From Macrotrachela quadricornifera (taxonomy: Eukaryota > Rotifera > Eurotatoria > Philodinida > Philodinidae), in contig JAJEKB010020941.1 in NCBI GenBank assembly GCA_022393335.1, positions 717,863 through 781,862 on the forward strand: a stretch of 64,000 nucleotides of DNA, written 5' to 3'. Both the position numbers and the translations under genes were made by a program. Under the pieces are notes generated by a model. It saw only the letters and a program-made list of their open reading frames with translations, was not told the DNA's origin and did no database searches. Below are positions 60,620 to 64,000 of the stretch, one piece after another (position 1 is the stretch's first letter; each line of letters starts with the position of its first letter).

Positions 60620-61819
60620 ATGGAACCAAATACTCCTGAATGGGACCCAAACACATTTGTGTCATATTATCAAAAGTCACTGTGCAATCTCCAAACAATT
60701 AACAATGAACTATTGAGAGAAATTCTTCGGAAGAACCACTCTTCCACATTCTTTATGGATCGATCGATTTCAATATTGTCCACACATAGTAAGGCTTCTG
60801 GAGAAGGGGAATATGAATCAATCGATGAATTTCAAGAGAAAGTTCCACTAACGACATTTGAAGACTACCGCCCTTATATTGATCGAATGGTTGTCGAAGG
60901 AGAAAATAATCTTCTATGCTCCGAAAATATTGTCTACTATGCTACAACCTCTGGAACAACGGGAAAAAGCAAATTTCTTCCTGTGACCCTAACGGCGATA
61001 AAAAAATATAACGATTTGACACTGCTCGGATCTGCAATTGTTTGGGGATCACTTCCATGTTCATCATTTCCTTCTTCTGAACAACGGCCGTTCATTTTAG
61101 TAGGTGGAAAGAACACAGAACTGTTTCCAAGAACGAAAGATGGCACCCCATACGGCCTTATTAGTCAATATTATTCAGCAGTTCCAACATTTCCTCGAAC
61201 TCGATCAATCTTGTCTTCTAACAATACTTTAACATTGGATATTATTGAAAGAATGCCTGATTTCGAAACAAGTGCATTTGTTCAACTCGTTTTTGCATTG
61301 GCAAGGCCGAATATTTTCTCCTATACGGTTTTTTTTGCTCCAGGATTCGTTCACACCGTCAAATTAATCGATAAGTATTTTGAAGAAATGAGTCGTTGTA
61401 TCTCTTCTGCTAATTTTGATCAAAGTTCACTGGTTCAAAAAAATATTTTGGATTCAGACTTCAGAACGACGTTAAACCAAACACTGAACGAAGTGATTGC
61501 TGAGTATGGTGGCGAAACATATCGGTTAGAACGAGCTCAACATATTAGAAATGAATGCCTAAAAAAAAATGTTCCAGGTATTCTGCACCGTCTTTGGCCA
61601 ACGTTGGTTTTAGCACACACTACAATAGGAGGCGCGTTTGCAATATACAAAAATGAGATTCAATTTTATTGTGGTGAAAGATTGCCTATAAGTAACCTCA
61701 TACTCTATGGTTCCAGTGAAGCATTGTTTGGAACTACCGCAAGTATTTATACCGATGAGTACATTCTATTACCAACCCAAGTATTCTTTGAGTTTATCAA
61801 AGAAGAAGATGTTCAACAA
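60620..61819 (+). CDS. GH3-family acyl-adenylating enzyme, N-terminal two thirds
   Basis: ATG 60620 opens a 400-codon exon. SGTTGKSKFLPV (residues 111-122) is the ATP/AMP-binding motif of the ANL-type GH3 fold. YGSSEALFG (363-371) is the second nucleotide motif, and TQVFFEFI is the GH3 strand after it. The SGTTGK form resembles bacterial and animal GH3 proteins more than plant ones. GH3 enzymes activate carboxylic acids as adenylates and join them to amino acids; the substrate here is unknown. The exon ends in phase 0 at a GTAAGA donor (61820), while reading through gives a stop at 61846. Family members have about 550-600 residues, so the C-terminal 150-200 residues are missing. No matching exon is visible up to 64000: either a long intron or a truncated gene. 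Confidence 0.82.
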
Positions 61820-62207
61820 GTAAGACTTCCAAAATTCGACAGTTAGATAAAAGATCTCACTGGTTAAGTCTGCAAATCTGACACTTTGCCGATTTAGTCC
61901 TAATGTATATCAGAAGAAAGCTGATAGCTTTTTCCATATTTTCATATATTTTTCCGACTTTGCATTCAGGATGAAAATAATTACCAGGTCACTCTTATTC
62001 TTGGTTCTAGTCGCATTTCTGGATTCTTTTCTGCTCTTTATCTTTGAATTTTTTTCATATCACTCAGTTCTTTCTGAGTTTATATAATACAGCAAGATGC
62101 GCCTTTCCCCGCTCTACAAAATGCTTATAAACAATTGATAGTGAACGCTTTTTCTCTGGAGAAAAAATAAGACTTTTGGATTGATCACTCTCTCAAAGTA
62201 ATGTATT
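61820..62207. other. Downstream of the GH3 exon, nothing recognised
   Basis: If the GH3 gene is complete this is intron. No C-terminal GH3 motif (such as YRYRxGD) is readable in any frame. Confidence 0.4.
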
Positions 62208-62573
62208 CTCCCGGCGACAAAAAAGTTCCTTTTTCCATTTAATTTTTGCTTCACTTGGTACATCATTTAGAAAAACAAAAATATACCACAACATGCAGCG
62301 TGAAAAGCTCTACAATTTACAAAGAATAGTTTATTCTGTACAGTAAGTTTCGAAGCTACGAAAAAAAAAACATTTTTCTTGAATAGTCAGAAAGTAGTGC
62401 TTCAGAATTTTGTCTATTTTAAAAACAAAAAAGTGCAACTACAGAATGAACTGTTCTTTGTAAATTGAAGAGCTTTTCACGCTACATCCTGTGGTATATT
62501 TTGTTTTTTCTAAACAACGTTCTGAATAAAGCAGAAATTAAATGAAAAAAAAACTTATTTTTGTCGCAGGGAG
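62208..62573. mobile_element. MITE, copy 2 of the family at 21.8 kb
   Basis: The ends are CTCCCGGCGACAAAAA and, inverted, CTCCCTGCGACAAAAA. Arms continue through TTTAGAAAAACAAAATATAC and GCAGCGTGAAAAGCTCTACA to near the centre, so the 366-bp element is almost fully self-complementary. The inner parts match the copy at 21755-22185. No coding capacity. Confidence 0.85.
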
Positions 62574-62780
62574 ACTTTTACATATTGTCGGAGTGCATTT
62601 ATTTATTCTCGTTGAGTTCCGCTATGACAAGATTGAAACTTTCCCAGAAATTGTCTCTTCATTTCCTGTACAAGATGCATGCAGTGTCGTGGAAAAATTT
62701 TTTTTCCATGGAACCGTCTCCTGAGAAACCTTTTAAAAAGTATCATTTCAAGATGCTATCTCGACACATCAAACTGATAT

Positions 62781-63331
62781 AGGGATGTAACGGTGGCGAT
62801 GGTACACTGGTGTCACCATCTACTGATGCCATCATACCACTGGTGCAGAGTATAGTGAAGACTACTCTCCTCATACTACTAGCATCGGCTACCGTAAAAG
62901 TATCTGAAAATGTAAAAATTCTATTACAACTATCTTTTACTAAAAGTTTTTTAGCTTCACCAGTATAAAATGGTGGTGTTTGAAAGCCGAGAAGGAAAAA
63001 AATCTATTCGGCCATTCGCAATTACTCACAACCAGATGCTCAAGTGCCTATACCACGACAGAGTCTTGGGTCTCCTAGTCCTATATTATGGAGGTATCAT
63101 TAGAACCCAAATCCTATATTAGGAGAGCACCCTTAGGTCATCATCTGCTAGTATACGAGGATGCCCTTGGCTTCTCATCTCCTATTACATGAGGGTACCC
63201 TTAAGTCCTCAATTTCTGTATTATGGCGGTATCTTTAGGCCCTCAAGTCCTGTCGTATAGTAGTTTGGATGTAAGAATACCAGTATCAGTCAATACCAAT
63301 TGATATTGGTATTGGTATTGTGACATCCCTA
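62781..63331. mobile_element. hAT-like MITE with internal tandem repeats
   Basis: It starts TAGGGATGTAACGGTGGCGA and ends with the inverse GTATTGTGACATCCCTA. Inside the left end, GGTGGCGATGG/ACTGGTG-type words recur. From about 63070 to 63260, a unit of about 45 bp is repeated roughly five times in degenerate form (CCTATATTATGGAGGTATC, TTAGGTCCTCAAATC). No coding sequence is present. Confidence 0.65.
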
Positions 63332-64000
63332 GTACCAAGCAAGGTATGTAAACTTTGAATGATCTGGAAGGATATTGGTAGAGGATGCAGTGCCAGCTTG
63401 AATATTTATAGACTTACAGAGATGCTGACAATTTGCTGAGTTTGTGACCGAAACCGAGTAATTCAGGTGTTTTCCGGGCACGGTGCATGTCGAATCGACT
63501 ATACTATGATTTCACATTCCTTGAAATTCCCTGTTTGAGAGTATGAGTATGAGTATGTGAGAGTGATAATCACTTATTCACCATCATCTACCCATTCGCA
63601 CGCACCCTCGATTTGTGGAGATCGAACGTATCTACAGACATTCGCAACCGCTCGCAGTGGTTGGAGTAGTTGCGACTATTTTATCCCCCTTGTCGAAAGC
63701 ATAACTTTAGCAGTGATGGACTCGGTTCGGTTTGATTCGAGGAAAATGAAAAGTAATTCAAATAGAAGAAATAAGACAGGAGGCAAATTGAGAATATCAA
63801 GCTTAATGAAACTGAACAAAGCAATGAAAAATATGTATGAATATGCAGATCAATGAAAGTAATATCAGTCGAATATTCTGATTATTTTAAAATCGTATAT
63901 TACTTCGTCAAATCCTATAAAAATCATAAGCTTCTAAAGGATTCATAGATAAATAAACAATAGTAAAATTAATTTCCTACTTCGAGGTGCGCTGTAGTGT
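63332..64000. other. Right edge, no supported gene
   Basis: A forward open stretch at 63557-63856 has a basic C-terminal half (from ATG 63716: MDSVRFDSRKMKSNSNRRNK) but no recognised domain and no codon-level support. It could be the first exon of a gene beyond the window or chance. Confidence 0.3.

Noticed and set aside
62542..62782. Open frames after TTTGTCGCAG, considered as the missing C-terminal GH3 exon
   Set aside because: No GH3 C-terminal motif can be read, and the start lies in the terminal inverted repeat of the MITE at 62208-62573.
63557..63856. Open frame of 99 codons at the right edge
   Set aside because: Begins at a GTG, not an ATG; no recognised domain. Kept only as a remark in the edge region.
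1..64000. Bacterial-type features: operons, ribosome-binding sites, CRISPR arrays, riboswitches, rRNA
   Set aside because: Introns, AATAAA signals and transposon types are eukaryotic; no direct-repeat/spacer array or rRNA-like sequence was seen.

Overview
The window looks like nuclear DNA of a small invertebrate, most likely a bdelloid rotifer. This is inferred from the sequence: it is strongly AT-rich, has GT-AG introns mostly 47-60 bp long, encodes long FG-GAP/VCBS and kelch repeat proteins of a type common in bdelloids, and carries many degraded DNA transposons. I could not test the assignment against a database.

Layout from left to right. A kelch-repeat protein with an upstream spliced exon lies at 1.6-3.8 kb (+). 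A 14-exon leucine-rich-repeat (LRR) gene lies at 6.0-10.0 kb (+), with one repeat per exon. A decayed SANT-like gene lies at 11.8-12.3 kb (-). A nearly complete but dead piggyBac element lies at 13.4-15.7 kb. A 28-repeat FG-GAP/VCBS protein lies at 16.1-20.3 kb (-). From 20 to 35 kb there are many inverted-repeat elements (MITE/foldback type), two orphan 5' exons of a membrane protein at 26.2-26.5 kb (-), a reverse-transcriptase scrap near 27.4 kb, and a decaying LRR array at 33.4-34.2 kb (-). A Ly6/uPAR-like surface protein gene at 35.6-36.5 kb (+) is broken by a MITE. A hAT element with a second hAT-type MITE nested in it lies at 41.9-42.9 kb. A complete nine-exon TRPA1-like channel gene lies at 48.7-54.1 kb (+). 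A Tc1/mariner-type element lies at 54.7-55.6 kb, a TMEM45-like pseudogene at 56.5-57.4 kb (+), a foldback element with SWIM zinc-finger remains at 58.0-59.7 kb, and a GH3-family adenylating-enzyme gene without its 3' part at 60.6-61.8 kb (+). Two more inverted-repeat elements lie at 62.2-63.3 kb.

The apparently working genes (kelch, LRR, FG-GAP, TRPA1) are not an operon or a shared pathway. Three of them are repeat-domain proteins of the recognition or adhesion kind, and one is a sensory cation channel. The most striking structure is the LRR gene: eleven consecutive 84-nt phase-0 exons are separated by introns that resemble each other, so the exon-plus-intron unit itself was duplicated in tandem. 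A decaying array with the same design lies on the other strand at 33-34 kb. The second theme is the transposon layer: several elements still have readable termini and target-site duplications, two of them nested or inserted in coding sequence.
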